A stretch of 64,000 nucleotides of DNA, taken from positions 310,001-374,000 of the forward strand of contig JAPXFQ010000256.1 of the NCBI GenBank assembly GCA_028564705.1, in the 5' to 3' direction. Position numbers and translations under genes: made by a program. The DNA comes from Apricaphanius iberus. Taxonomy: Eukaryota > Chordata > Actinopteri > Cyprinodontiformes > Aphaniidae. Of this stretch, positions 1 to 13,900 are shown piece by piece; position 1 is the stretch's first letter; each line of letters opens with the position of its first letter. The notes beneath the pieces were generated by a model. That model did not search any database, had not been told where the DNA came from, and saw only the letters and a program-made list of their open reading frames with translations.

Positions 1-137
1 GTTATTTGTACTTTTTTCAATCCAGTCTTTTAATATCAGATTTTTTATTTTCTGACAGATGAAATTATTCAAAAATATCTAATTAGACCTGGTGAGTTTT
101 CTCAGTACTTGAGTAGCCTTTTTACGAAATACCTACG

Positions 138-166
138 TACGCAAGAAAAAACCTTTTTCTTGCGTA
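138..166. repeat. Perfect short hairpin in upstream DNA
   Basis: A 13-bp perfect inverted repeat (TACGCAAGAAAAA and its complement) encloses a 3-base loop. It lies in a stretch (about 70-240) with repeated ACTTGAGTA/TACTTGTA-like words on both strands, which looks like a degenerate dispersed repeat. No gene is visible between 1 and 1429 apart from this, the MITE at 669-900 and a microsatellite. Confidence 0.6.
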
Positions 167-668
167 TGCTCTGGAACGGCTACTTTTTACTTGTACTGCT
201 ACTCTTATTTGAGTACATTTTTGGCAACTTTACCCGATAGAACTGTCAAATAAGATAATCTATACATAATATGAATAATGAGAGCATTTACAATACTATG
301 CTTAACCCACATAACAACGTGTTTATGAATTGCGTTTTACTCTTTGAGAAGTTTGTCTCATCGCCCCTTCCGTTGCTCTGCTGTGATGGGTAGGAGTGAA
401 AATATGGCGGCGTCTGTGCAGCTGTAGAAAAGTAGAAAGATCCTGGATTAGGTATTTCACGACGCTCTTCAAAGGTTAATGCTGTGATTTCTCGCTAATT
501 TTCTGCACTTTTAGGAAACGGGACAGTGACAGAATCTTAGTGACTCTCTACTTTACCTTTTCCAGGTTGCTAACTAAGCTGCTAACAACACTGTTTCATC
601 ATTGGAGCAGCTCCTCATACGTGAGTGAAGCAGCGGTACACATTTAAAACTATTCACAATGAAAATAC

Positions 669-900
669 GGGGCATGGACCTAAGCGTAGAGCAGCCACCC
701 AGGCAAAAGAAAAACAGCTATATCACGTCATTACGTGAAAATGTTATGTTTCGATCAATATATTTCTAGCGTAATAACGTAATATTGTACAAACATGATA
801 AATGTATTGTTCGAACATGAATGTTTTCTCAAAATAACGTGATACAGCTCTGTTTTTATTTTACCTGGGTGGCTCCTCTACGCTTCCGTAGGCATGGGGC
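669..900. mobile_element. MITE with long terminal inverted repeats
   Basis: The two ends are imperfect inverted copies over roughly 60 bp. The left end reads GCGTAGAGCAGCCACCCAGG and the complement of the right end reads GCGTAGAGGAGCCACCCAGG. There is no coding capacity. The centre is AT-rich and contains several near-palindromic TAACGT/ACGTTA words. It lies about 0.5 kb before the ANAPC4 start codon, so it may sit in or near that promoter. The superfamily was not identified. Confidence 0.75.
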
Positions 901-1317
901 TCTGTAGTTCTAATAAATCTGCAGTTAACGTTATGAAAATGTTACGACAGCTTGCAGCTATTAATTATTTCATCTTGTGGTCTGAGATCATTTTAACTTT
1001 ATACCAATTTCTTCTTCAATTCCATTATTTTGCGTATTCATCTTCTATTCATAAAGTGTACCTGAAGTCATTTTGTAAGGTGGTATCTATCTACATCCTT
1101 CCATGCATCACACTTTGTCCTTCTCAGTACCATAGTTAAAGCCTCCCCTGTACTAAAGTTCACTTATTGTTTATGTATAGTTTATATGTGGATCTAAAGT
1201 TGAAATCAACGGCTTTGGTTTCTGCTAATTAAAACAAACAAACAAGAAAATATAACTGGAGCTGTTTGGCAGACAGAGTGTAAACCTACCTTTTCCCCTT
1301 GGAGCTACTAAATTATA

Positions 1318-1357
1318 CTACACATACATACATACATACATACATACATACATACTA
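1318..1357. repeat. (CATA)n microsatellite
   Basis: About nine tandem CATA units lie just before the first ANAPC4 coding exon. The small frame that reads through it as a Thr-Tyr-Ile-His repeat is an artefact. Confidence 0.9.
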
Positions 1358-1429
1358 CAGCACTGAATCATTATTGGATGCTGCAAATAAAATCCTGTAC
1401 ACACTTATCCACCCTTCCCAGCTAGCAGT

Positions 1430-4400
1430 ATGCCTGCCTTCCGGCAAGTGGGGGAAAAGCAACTTCCCAACCCCGTTCTATGCATGGCGTGGTCTCCTAA
1501 GAGGGATCTGATTGCTTTGGCTAATACAACAGGAGAGGTGAGTTTAGATGGATTCAATTGTGGAGTGTAGGATTTTTAGTGTGTAGTATTTTTATATGTT
1601 TGTAAATCTGATAACTGTCCACAGCTGCTGCTTCATCGCTTGGCTAGTTTCCAGCGCGTTTGGAGTTTGCCACCTAGTGAATATACTGGGAAAGATGTCA
1701 CTGCCCTTGCCTGGAGACCTGATGGGAAAAGTAACGGACAGCTTTGTTTTAGCTGGTTTAGCTGCATGTTTGATGGAATCATGTCAACACTCCACTCTCT
1801 CTCCTTAAACACCAGTTTTGGCCTTCAGTCTCGGAGACGCCAAGCAGGTGGTCCTCTGTGACGTTGAGAAAGCAGAGATCCTTCACATGTTTCCTGTGCA
1901 GAGTTCTGTAACCTGCATGAACTGGATGGAGGTGGTGGAGGAGAACAGGTATGCCTCAGGTTAGGGATGTGAATCTTACAACTACTCAGGATTCAATTCC
2001 GATGCGTGGAGTGACGATCTGATTCGAAATCGATTCACAGTCAGTACTTTTAGTTAAAAAAAAGGTGCTAATTTGTAGGGCTGAGACAAAATTTCTAAGC
2101 CTGGGCTGCATGTAAAAAAAATTAGAAAAATTGAGTTTATTATTTAAAAAATTGATTCAAAATTGTTAGGCACAGAATCTAGATTCTTATGTGAATCTTT
2201 TTTTTTTTTTTTTTTTTTCACCTCTACCTGTAAAACAGAATGTGATAAGTCTGGCTAGAATTTTGCAAAGGATTTCTCTTTTGTTTCAGCGCTCTTGGCT
2301 CCTTTTATACCTCTGAGGATGAATCCAAACTTTTTCTTCCTGAATTACCAACACTCCCCAAGAGGTAAAAGTATTGTCTATCAATCCTGTCACAAGACTA
2401 CAAGTTTAGTTTACTAACGGGATCCGAACTTTGCTTCCCAGCTACAGCACAACTTCAAAGATCTTCAGGTGAGAGTGATTTTAAATGATAAAGTTGAAAA
2501 GTTTAAGTGGTGGCTGAATGGGTTTATCTGTCTGTGTCACAGTGAGGAAAAGTCTGATGAGATTCTTAACCTCCTCGGAGAAGTTCGGTAAGAGCTTATT
2601 ATGATGCTGCACAGTTAATAAGTCGTTAAATCAATGTAATAAGGTGGTGTTGTTCCCAAACAGGCTGAACATCCTCGTTCTTGGAGGAGATGCTGGATGT
2701 GTGGAGCTTTATGCGTATGGCATGTACAGAATTGCCACTCTTGGTGAGGTAAACTTTTATTTTTTGTGTGAGCCTCATTTTTGGCGCAGTTGAGTGGAAA
2801 ATCATTCAAATAATGCTTGCTTTGCAGCTTTATTTCACTCTGAAATATTTCCATTTAAATTAAGCAGTTATTAAGGATGCACCGATCCAGTTTTTTTGTT
2901 CCCGATAACAATATCTGAGGTTCATTATTTGCTGATACCGATCCAAACAGTACTGAATTACATAAACTGAGTGCCGTGAAGAAAAGGCACTAGGGATGCA
3001 ATGATACCACTTTTTTACAATACCGATACTTGGATCAGAGTACTTACCGATTCCGAATACCAATTGCCGATACTTCCACTACACAAAAAATGCTGATTCC
3101 TTGATTCCAAAGGGTTATTAATAAAAAAAAATTAACAAATGGTTACACAGACTTAAAAAAAAAAAATATTTGAGTTTTACATTGTTTACATATTTGCCCA
3201 AATTAAACAGTCCCTTCACTTTGTGAAAAATCTTTTGTGAAAAACTGCAATGTTTTTATTTGGGATTGTATTTTATTTCTTAATCACTTAAATTGTTTGA
3301 AACGTATGCAGAGTTAGAGGCTATATTATCACATAAACCTTAGTAAAATAAAATGACTTGAAATGTCTTTGTCAATGTTCTAGTGGGTCCCCACTAGAAG
3401 AACATTTCTGGTTCTATTTTAGTGCTAAATTCCAAGACGCACCTTGGCCCCTGTTAGCCCCTTTTTATTAACCCCCTGGATATGCCCCTGCTCATCACCA
3501 CTGACCATTTAGGAATCACGTATTAATCATTCTAAAAATCATTTTAAAATGAAGGAAACCAGACTTGAGGTCGGTTGAAACAGTTTTTAATCCTAAATAA
3601 CTCGGAATATTTAAAAAATAATGAAACTAAAGCTTCATTCAAGTCACATAAAGGCTGTTTTGAAAACTTGTGGCTCATTGCTGCGGCGTGCGTCACTAAT
3701 TTGAGCTGACTGGTTTCCTCATCAGACATATACGAATCACGTAGGTGACCGCGAATTTCGCGAACAGGTGAAAGTTATTCATGTCATGAATGAGGAAACT
3801 GTACCCCATAGCATCTTCCTTGGCAAATTCTAATGAAACATGTTTTATTCTCCATCCCTCTCACATAAGAAACAGGGACTGTACATGATAAGCAACACCG
3901 TCAGATGTTGGGAGAAATTCGGGTGAACGGCTCCGGGAGATTTTCGGCAGGGGTACTGAAATTCGGGACCCTCCTGGGAATTCGGCAGGATTGGCAAGTA
4001 TGCCAATGTATGCAGTTTCTTATGGTTTCTCCCGCTTTCCTCCTCCTAACCGGAAAATACAGTTTAAGAATGTCACTCCCAAGTTGTCTGGGAAAGAGAG
4101 AGGAAGAGGCGGAGGAGTTGCGGCTGCAGTCGGGTGTTATTGTAGGTGTGCAGAAAACAGCGGAAAAAAGAAAAACGAAACTTAATATGTGACGGTCGGT
4201 GTTGAATCTGTGGCGGTTTGAGTTTAATATGTTGCATACCGCCACACATTCGTCTATGTGTGGGAAACACTGATGGTATCAGTTAACTTTAACCGATACT
4301 GATACGAGTATATTAGATGGTATCAGGGCCAATACAAGTGTCGGTATCGGTGCATCCCTAATTAAAAGAATATATATGTTGATAAAAAATGAAAATAATT

Positions 4401-4959
4401 TCTTCTGTAAAATTATTGCAGTTTCCACAGTTCAGGTATCGGTTCATTGTATCAGTTAATCATCGATACCAGTACGTGTACATTAGAACGGTACGTCAAT
4501 CCCTAACATTTATTCATCAGGGAGGAATGTTGTTCATTTTAAACTAATTCTGCAGCGACCTTATTGTTGAAAAGTGGTCCCTTTCCTTCAAACCCTGGAA
4601 TGTAGTTGTGGGTTTTTGTAGCTATAGTTCAGGAAATCGTAACATTCCTGTGTTAGTTGTAAACAAAATAGGATAACTTGCCTAAATTACTCATGTACGC
4701 TGAACACAATAGAGATCTAAAAATCACTTTTTTTAAAAATAAAGATCATGAAAATATGTTTTACTGGATGAGTTGAGCTGGTTTACCTTCTTCAGGTATC
4801 AGGAATATGCCGCAGTCTGAGTCTGTCCAGTGATCTCAAGTCCCTGTCCCTCATCACAGAAGTCCAGTCCTCCGACGGTATCTCACAGATCTGCTACGTT
4901 CAGGTTAGGTGGCTAACATAGCATCATCGCTAGACCTTCTGTCTGTTCTGACATTGGTT

Positions 4960-4995
<36 letters not shown>

Positions 4996-7900
4996 TCGAT
5001 ATTCTACCTGTAATTCTTTTCGGCCGACAGCTGGACACAGGTTTGTTGTCGGATTGTCTTCCTGAAGTCACCAGGATGGCCCGCAAGTTCACCCACATCT
5101 CCACCCTGCTGCAGTACCTGCACCTCTCACTCACCTGTATGTGTGAAGCCTGGGAGGAGATCCTGATGCAGATGGACCTGCGCCTCACCAAGTTTGTTCA
5201 GGTTTGTTCTTACATGCTGTTTTTTAATCTGATAAAAATACAACAAAAAATGTTGCCTAGGTGGTATAATTTTGCAATTTTCTACATTTTTTAACCCAGT
5301 TTTGTTTGTTGTCCTTGTAGGAAAAGAACACAAGCACCCAAGTTCAGGATGAGTTTTTAGACCTCCTGTTGTGGGGACAGTCCAGGTGGGTTATTGTTCT
5401 TTTTTCACAAATTAGTATGTTGTAATAACTATGGTGTCCTGTAGGTGGTGAAAGCACGTCTTGAACTGGTTAACCTGCTTTTTGAGGAGGATTTATTTCC
5501 AACTGAGTGTTTATTAAAGTCTACATCAGCTGTTATTTGCTCCTCACTTGTTTTCTGTGTTCAGTCCCGAGTTGCAGGCTCTCCTCATGAACCAACTGAC
5601 TGTCAAGGTAAGATAAGAAAAGCTTTTACTCTTGGATGAATTCAGATCACCCAACCTAGAAGCAGTGGGAGTCTGAAACTTCTATGCATTTCGTGTATTT
5701 GTGTCATTCCGTCTCAGGGCCTGAAAAAACTCGGTCAGTCCATTGAGTCCTCTTACTCCAGCATCCAGAAGCTTGTGATCAGCCACTTGCAGAGGTATTC
5801 AATCTCTTCGCTGCTTCTGGAAATAGTTGATTTCTTTCTATTAAAGTATATTTTTTGTGTCCTTCGCAGTGGCTCGGAGGCTTTGTTGTATCAGCTGAGT
5901 GAGGTGAGAGGAATGTCCCTGTGGAAGCAAAAGTTTGAGCGCCTCGGTTTGGATTCAGATGCAGTTGATGGTACCACACAGTGCATGCACAATATTTACT
6001 GTCCCAATCTCGAGATCAGATTGGGACGATATTTTCAGATTTTACATTAGCTGACAAGTCGTGCAGATTTTTACGAAAGTACCTCCTAGTTACGTTTGAC
6101 AGTGATTGCGCAATAGTTCAAACCTCCGTAGCGGTGCAAATAAGGACTCTTAATTACTACAAATCAACATTGCAGATTAAAAACAGTTCCAATATAAGTA
6201 AACTTCAACAAATATGCTTAACTGTACTTTAAACTGTATAATAAAGACATAGAAACTCACCCTCTGGCATTTAAACGCAACAATAAACCGAAATAAACTG
6301 AGAAAAACTCCTCTTTAGCTCCTGCAGCGAGGAAGCTGGAGAAAAGGCAGAGATGAACTAAGTGTTCAGGAGCATAGGATATTTCAGCTTTTAGTGAGAA
6401 CACCAATAATGATTTTGCTACTTATAAACTTAGGACAATGTGGGCTGATATTTACTCAAAGACAGGTGGAAAACGATCCCATGACAGATGAGGGCAGCAT
6501 TGCGCAAGCCAGCAAATGGCCTGTTGGAAAAACTTTTTAAAAATAATACTGTACCAAGTATAAGTGTTTTCCTTTTGTCTAAAATATTAAACTAAAACTG
6601 ACCTTTAATTCTCTGTAAGATTTTGATTTAAAGGGATTTACAATAATAATGATGATGCTTATTAATGAAAATAGTCTTATAAAAAGTTAAGTGGAGTTAC
6701 TTGCTAAAAAATATATTGAATTTGATCAATTTCAGTAGCAAAGGCAAAATATCGTATTTGAAGTTAAAAGATCGGATTGGGATCAGCGGTCTAAAATGCT
6801 GATCAGGACATCCCTATTTACAATCTATCTCTTTAGTTGTTGCCGTTTATTGTCACTCCCGTGTCCATTTCAGTCTTTGCAATTTTAGTCTCTCATAGTT
6901 TCCTGTGATCTATTTATAGTTGACTGTAAGGACAAATGGTTTTATGTAGGGATGCAACGATAACACTTTTTTTCGAACCGATACAATACAGATTCTTGAA
7001 TATGTGTACTTACGATACCGAGTACCAATGCTGATACTTCTACCACACAAAAAACTAAATGGAAGAGGTTTTATTTTCTTGTTTCCTTGTTACTAGAAAT
7101 TATAGTGAATTAGATTTAAAAAAAATTAATAACAATGACCACAAAACAAACATTTCAAATGAAAAATAAAAAATTTCTGTGAAATTATTACAGAGGTTCA
7201 TGGTATAGGTTAACTAACTGATACCGATACGAGTACATTAGAATGGTATCGACCCCAATACCAGTATTAGTATCTAGGGTGCAGGAAAAAAATATATTCA
7301 CGTCCTAATCTCGATTCCTATTTAAGAAGATTCTGGATGAATCCGAACTGTTACAGTTTCAATTCTGAAAAATATGTTTTCTAAACATTTACATACTAAT
7401 TATTCGCTGTGTGTAGTGTTTGTCAGGCAAACAGCCTCCATAGTGTGTCATTCCAGCATGGGGCGCGTGTGACGTGCTACCAACGTGTTAGCTAACTACC
7501 TATAGCCGCTAGCTCTAACTAGCTGTAGCTGGTAGCCTGATGCTTCAGCTTGAAAGATGAAAGAGCTCGCCTCGTCTCCGCTGAAGGTAAATGTTTGGGC
7601 TACCTGAAAGGAACCCCTCCATGCTAATGACCACCCTTAGCTACTTTCTTACTTTAGAAATCTGCAAGTATATGAGCGATCTTTCTTTTGTAAGCCACAC
7701 ATCCGGCAGAGCTGAACACCTGTGGCACGTTCAGGGAACTTCCAAAATATATGGCGAGTTAAATAACGTCAGAACTTTTAAAACTTCTGTCGAAAAATAC
7801 AGCATATTTTCTATTAAATACTAAAGAACAAACAAAAGTTATATTCTTTTTAAAAAGAAATCTTCATAACATATCAAAGGATTTTTTTAAGAACTAGAAA

Positions 7901-10900
7901 TTTTGTTTAAAAGGTCCATCCAGTTGCAATTTGTTATCCTTTAAATTTTGAACCAGCTCCCTTCTCTCAACGATATACATCAGGCAAGATAATGTAACGT
8001 TCTACAATCTTTTCTTGAAGACAAGAAAGCAAGGTTTTAAGATATAGTAAAATACATTATGTGTTGATGCTACAACTTCGTTCTCTGTGTTATAAAGCTA
8101 ACAGCCTCTGTAGCACCAGTGCTATATGCTGAAATATACAGCCCTGTTGCATTCACGGCTCACTACATCACAGAACCTTGGCAAATCGCATTGTGTGTAC
8201 TACAAACATGAGTGACGCATGAAAGCCACACAGCCACTGGCTGCTGTGTGGCTTGATAAGATATTCCAAAGATATTCCTAATTTTATGACTTAATATTTG
8301 CTAGCAGGAGGTTGCTAGTAGTTATTCTCATTAAATAAAGTGTCACAATGTGTAATATTTCACAAAAGTGAACTGATCCATTCAGTATGGTGGCCCAGAG
8401 GGATCAATAAAATGCCAAACCCGCAACGGACCAACAAAAAGCCAGAATGGAAATGATGCTGACAAAGAATTTGTGATAAATTTGCATGACTTTTTGTATT
8501 GTCTAGAAACTTGTGGGTCCAAAAGAACATCTGGTGTTTTTTATTTATTTTTTTATTTATATTTTTATTCAAATAAATTATGTTAGATTTGAAATTATTC
8601 TGTTTACTTATATAACTTACAAAAAATATTAAACTATGAGGATAACTAACTGTTTTATTTATTTGTAGGTATGAAATGGTTTCATGTAGGCATGATTTCA
8701 CGGAGGGCCAGTTTGACCTCGGGCTGCTTTGATTAAGTGTGTATTTGTTTTCTATATGCAGGTGCAATCTCAGCTGTTGGCTCTTTCTCTCTCAAAGCCA
8801 ATGAACTTCTGCAGTAAGTCTATAAATCATCTCACTTTGGAACATTTTCTTGTCCTTTCTTTAACATTTACCTTATTCATTCAGGGTGATTGACAAGAGC
8901 ATGAAAAACTTCAAAGCCTTCTTTCGATGGCTGTATGTGGGTGAGAATGAAGTTTTTTTTTATTTCCTACATCCTTATTGGTTGTTTTTATTAGAGTTGA
9001 TATTAGGAGCCTAAGTCACGCCCTTCTACTTCCGGTCCATGGGTCCCCTACTGTCAAAAAAAAAGAATGAGAGCCAATGGAGTGATAAAAGTTATTTTCT
9101 GATTCAGTTTGAAATGCGCCGTGGATCGAACATATGATGTCCATGAATTTTAAAGACAAATTTTGATGCAGAGAAAACGGCGATTTTCAACGGGCGGCAA
9201 AAATTTCTTTAGGTTTTGTGTAAAAACACTAAGCGGACTACCACTGCAGAAGAAATAGGAGACAATTGGTCGTCGCCTCCAGGACGAAGAAATGAACATT
9301 AAACACGGAGAAAACCACTATAATTCTGACCATGTGGAAAGTAGCAGCTATGTCGGGGGTAAAGCAGTCGGTGGAGTGAGAGCCAGCATGGAGGAGAAGC
9401 TCTACAAGCTTTAGTTGAGTGTTTTACGTGCTATAGCTAGTGCTAGCTCCCATTAGCCAAATTACGTCATATATGTGACTTCTGATTTTTAGGCATTTTA
9501 AATGCAAATTTTTATAATCAAATAAATCCCAAATCACTGGACAAACACATTTGAAATGAACATCATTAGTTATCATTTAAATCGAAGCACAACATATGTG
9601 TGATTCAGGATGTAAGACAAAGAAGACCAGAAAATAACTTTAATCGCACCATTGACTTCCACTCATTATTTTTTCGGCCAGGGGACCCATGTGCCGACCG
9701 GAAGGGGAGAAGACTTAGGCTCCCCATTATCCACAAAGTATAAACATAGGGTTTTTGGCATGGCATTCTGCACCTCTTACAGTCTGATTCTCTACAGCAA
9801 TGCTTAGAATGTGTGACGAACATGTGCCACCAGAACTAAACAAGGTGAGTTGGATCGCAGATTTCTGACTTTTAGTCCTTCTGATATAATTCAACAGTTG
9901 CATTATATATTTTCTATCCTTCAGATGACTCAGAAGGACATCGCCTTTGTTGCTGATTTCTTGTCGGAGCATTTCAGCGAGGTGAGTTGAGCAAACGCTC
10001 AGATTTAAGAAATGTGTTACCGTGTTTTGGATTATCACTTATTGCTTTGTGGTTTTGCAGAATGAGGAACTCTTTGATCGCAAGGGGAAGTACTTCAATG
10101 TGGAGAGAGTTGGTCAGGTAAGATTTTTTTAAATTTTATTTTTGTGGCTTTAAATGCCTGGGGAAATTGCCTCATATGTTTGTGTCTCACATGGACATTT
10201 TACAGTACCTGAAGGACGAAGATGAGGACCTTGTGTCTCCGCCCAACACAAAAGGAAATCAGTGGCTGAATTTTTTACAGGAGAGCACACATCTAAAAGG
10301 TAAATGGAGATCCTGATTGCAGACACCTCTGTGTTATAGATGGTGGATAAATAAAAGCTTACAGTAACTGGTTTTATATTTAATTGGCTTCTTTAGAGAG
10401 CCCCTTGCTGTTCCCATCATATCCCCAGAAGTCGTTGCACTTTGTCAAGAGGATGATGGAGAGTGTGATTGAGCACTGCCTTCAAAAACCTGCGGTAGGT
10501 TTTCAGTTTTGTAAAAAGAATCCTATTTTATTAAAGGTTCACTTCGCAGTCTATTTATTTCCGTAAATTTTAATTAGCCCAGCTTACATCGGCAGAAAAT
10601 CAGAAATCCAATATATCAGTATATTAGAATCAAATCAAACTTTATTTATGAAGCGCTTTTCAAACAGAGTTTCTCAAAGTGCTTAACAGATTTAAAATGA
10701 CCTCAAAACCCCCCAAACCCCCATACAAAAACCTAAATAAAATCATCGTGACTAAACCACCCTCCCAACCCAACAGCCATACACACACACACACACACAC
10801 ACGTAAAAGCTATTAAAAAAAATAAAATAAAGCAGGCTGAGCACAGATGAGCCAGGAAATGCCATCATGGGAGCCATCTGCATCAGCAGCAGCAGATCAA

Positions 10901-13900
10901 CAGTAGCAGCCAAGGCACTGGCCCAGGGCGCCCAGAGGAGGGAGGGCTGGTACCCCACCTCCACCCACGCACAACCTGGAGCGCATCCAGGCAGCCACAG
11001 CCGACCACCGCCCCCGATGCAGGGGGGCCCCCAGAGAGGAAACACTGGCAAGAAAGATTAAAATAAGTTAAAATATAAAGTGTGTAAAATATAAAGTGTA
11101 AAACAATGATAACATACAATCAGGACAAAAATGGGAAGCAGATTAATAAATAAACAGTTAAAAGCTAAAACTAAAAGTTAAATGAGGTAAAACATGCTGA
11201 GCAGTTAAACATATATTATTAAATAATAATTAGTTAAAAGCTTGGCTAAAAAGGTGAGTCTTGAGTCTGCTCTTAAAAACATGAACGTTCTCTGCGGCCT
11301 TGAGGTCCTCTGGCAGCCTGTTCCAGAGGTGAGGGCCATAATAATGGAAGGACGCCTCACCATGAGTCCGTGTCCTGACCTTGGGAATGATAAGCAGACG
11401 GCTGCCAGAGGAGCTCAGAGACCGCAAGGGTTCATACGGTAAAAGCATTTCTGACAGATAAGAAGGCCCAAGACCATTAAGACACTTAAAAACCATTAAA
11501 AGAACCTGAAAATCGATCCTAAAAGATACAGGGAGCCAATGCAGTGATTCTAAGACTGGTGTAACGTGCTCCTTCCTCCTGGTCTTCATCAGGACACGAG
11601 CTGCTGAATTCTGTAAAAGCTGTAAACTTGAGGTAGTTTTTTTGGGAAGACCAGAAAGCAGGGCATTACAGTAATCAATTCTACTAGTGATAAAAGCATG
11701 CATTAGCATCTCCGTATTGGCCCAAGAGAGAATATGAATATCATTGACGTCTAGAGTCAAAACTAGATATTTATGTACAGTGTATGAAAACAATCCTTTT
11801 TTCCTCACCAAGTAACATTAACTTTGACAAAATTTTGTCATTTCAGGTTTTAATAAACCACCAAAATAAAATATTTTCTACTGTTAAATGCTAGAATAAA
11901 GATAGAGATATTTTTAGGTCACTTATATTACTTTATTTAAACTCAGAGGTTTAGATATGCCACAACTCTGTGCCTTAAAGCAATTTAGGAACAGCCATAC
12001 GGTATGAAGCTCTGATGGATAAATTCACAACATTTGGGTTAAATAGAAGCACACCTGTGGATTTATTGTTGCTGGCTACAGTTTGTAAGAGAGCGTCATC
12101 ATCTGCAGTGAAACGGTGATAACAGTGCAGTACAGAGATGTGCAAAAAAGCTACACCTGTTAGCTGAATTTCATTTTTTGAATTGAATTGATATATTGAT
12201 ATAAATCGTCTTTCCAATGATTAAATATTTTCCCTTCATCATTGCAGGTAATCATTTATATAAAATGTTTGACTCAGTTTCTGTGAATCTTTTTTGTAGG
12301 AAGTCATTGGAAGATCTGTCAAACAGGCCATATTTCTGCCTTTGTATGCTGTCCCAGAAAGGTAAGGTCTTTTCTTTATCATTATAATCATTTCAGATAT
12401 AAGATCCTTAAATTTCAATAAGATCTTATTAATGTGATTACATTTTGGTTTCTCTAGCTCAGAAAATATTCCTCGACTCTTTGAACTTCCATCTCTGTAC
12501 GTAAAACAGAAACCTCATGGAGTTTTTTATCTGGATTAGCAAGAATGATTTTTGTGTTAAGTATACATGTCATTTTTATTTTCTGTGAACCTTCAGGTGG
12601 AATGACAAAAAAGGCAAAATGCACTGTGTTGTATTCTGCATGCCAGAGATTTCACCAAATAAGCTTTATTTGTTACGGAAAGGAACCAACCCAAACAGGT
12701 ACGCTATCTGCCTACGAGGAATTTGTTTGGGACTCCTGTCCTTTATATCTTTCTAACCAACATATTTTTCTCTATAGACATGTCCCAAACGGCTTGATGT
12801 CAATTGACCTTAGCCATTATCTGGATTGTACTGATGACAACGGTGCTGCAGCCCAGTGAGTTTTATATATCTTGATCTTTTTACTGTTTTTCACTAAGTA
12901 ACTCAGAGGGTCAAATATATCACTTGTCATGTCATTTACAGTCATTTTTTTTAATTTTTTTTTTCAGGTCTCATTATGTCTACAGATGCCTGGATGCTCG
13001 TTTCTATGATGATGAAATGCTAACTGTGGTCCTGCAAGGATCAGAGGATCACAGCAGCAGGCGCATCCTGGCTCAGGTCTCACTTGCCTCCAGCTTAAGC
13101 TGTGACACTGACTTCAGCTGGGAGCCCAATGTGAGGTGTGTGTGTGTGTTATAGTAAAATTATTCATACCCCTGACACACTGTTATTAAACCAGATGTTC
13201 TTTGATAGACCAAAACAAAGTCACAAATAATTGTGAACTGCACATTAATGAATTTCAAATCTGAAAAGTGTGGCATGCATTTGTATTCAAAAATCTGTTT
13301 TCAAATCATGCCCGAGATTATAATCAGATTTAGATCTGGATTTAGAGTAGGACAGTTTGAAACATGTGTATGCTTTAATGGTGAACAGTTTACTGATCAG
13401 GGGACTTCTAAAATTGGAGTAAAAATGCTTGTTGTAGAATTGTATTAAATGAAGGATTAGATCAGTTTAGATCAGTTCAGTTAACACAGAGCAATCGTCT
13501 CAAGCTGACCTGACCCAAACCAGAACCAGAAATCCTTTTATATTCCCATGCTGCATAGCTCCCTAACTCCCTGTCTGAGCTGAGGAGGACCGCTTCAAAG
13601 CAGACAGATAACTACAAGGAGAAAAACAACACATCTATATATTATTAATAATATCCCAGATTGCTGTTCATAAAAACAGGAAGTGCAATCAATGTCAATC
13701 AATCAATCAATTTTTTATTACAATAGTTACTGATCACTCAGAAAATCTGAAATATTTCAACAGTTCTAATACATGCCAGATGTTATTACTGCATAGGAAT
13801 ACAATGGGTTGGGCAGGTAGCAAATCAAAACACAGAGTAAAACACATAATAGAATCATCCAATCATCAAAAACACATTATGTCCATCAGTATTTCATAAA

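Noticed and set aside
1299..1511. Short frame with a repeated Thr-Tyr-Ile-His segment
   Set aside because: It is a microsatellite read in one frame. The real ANAPC4 exon uses the start at 1430 in another phase.
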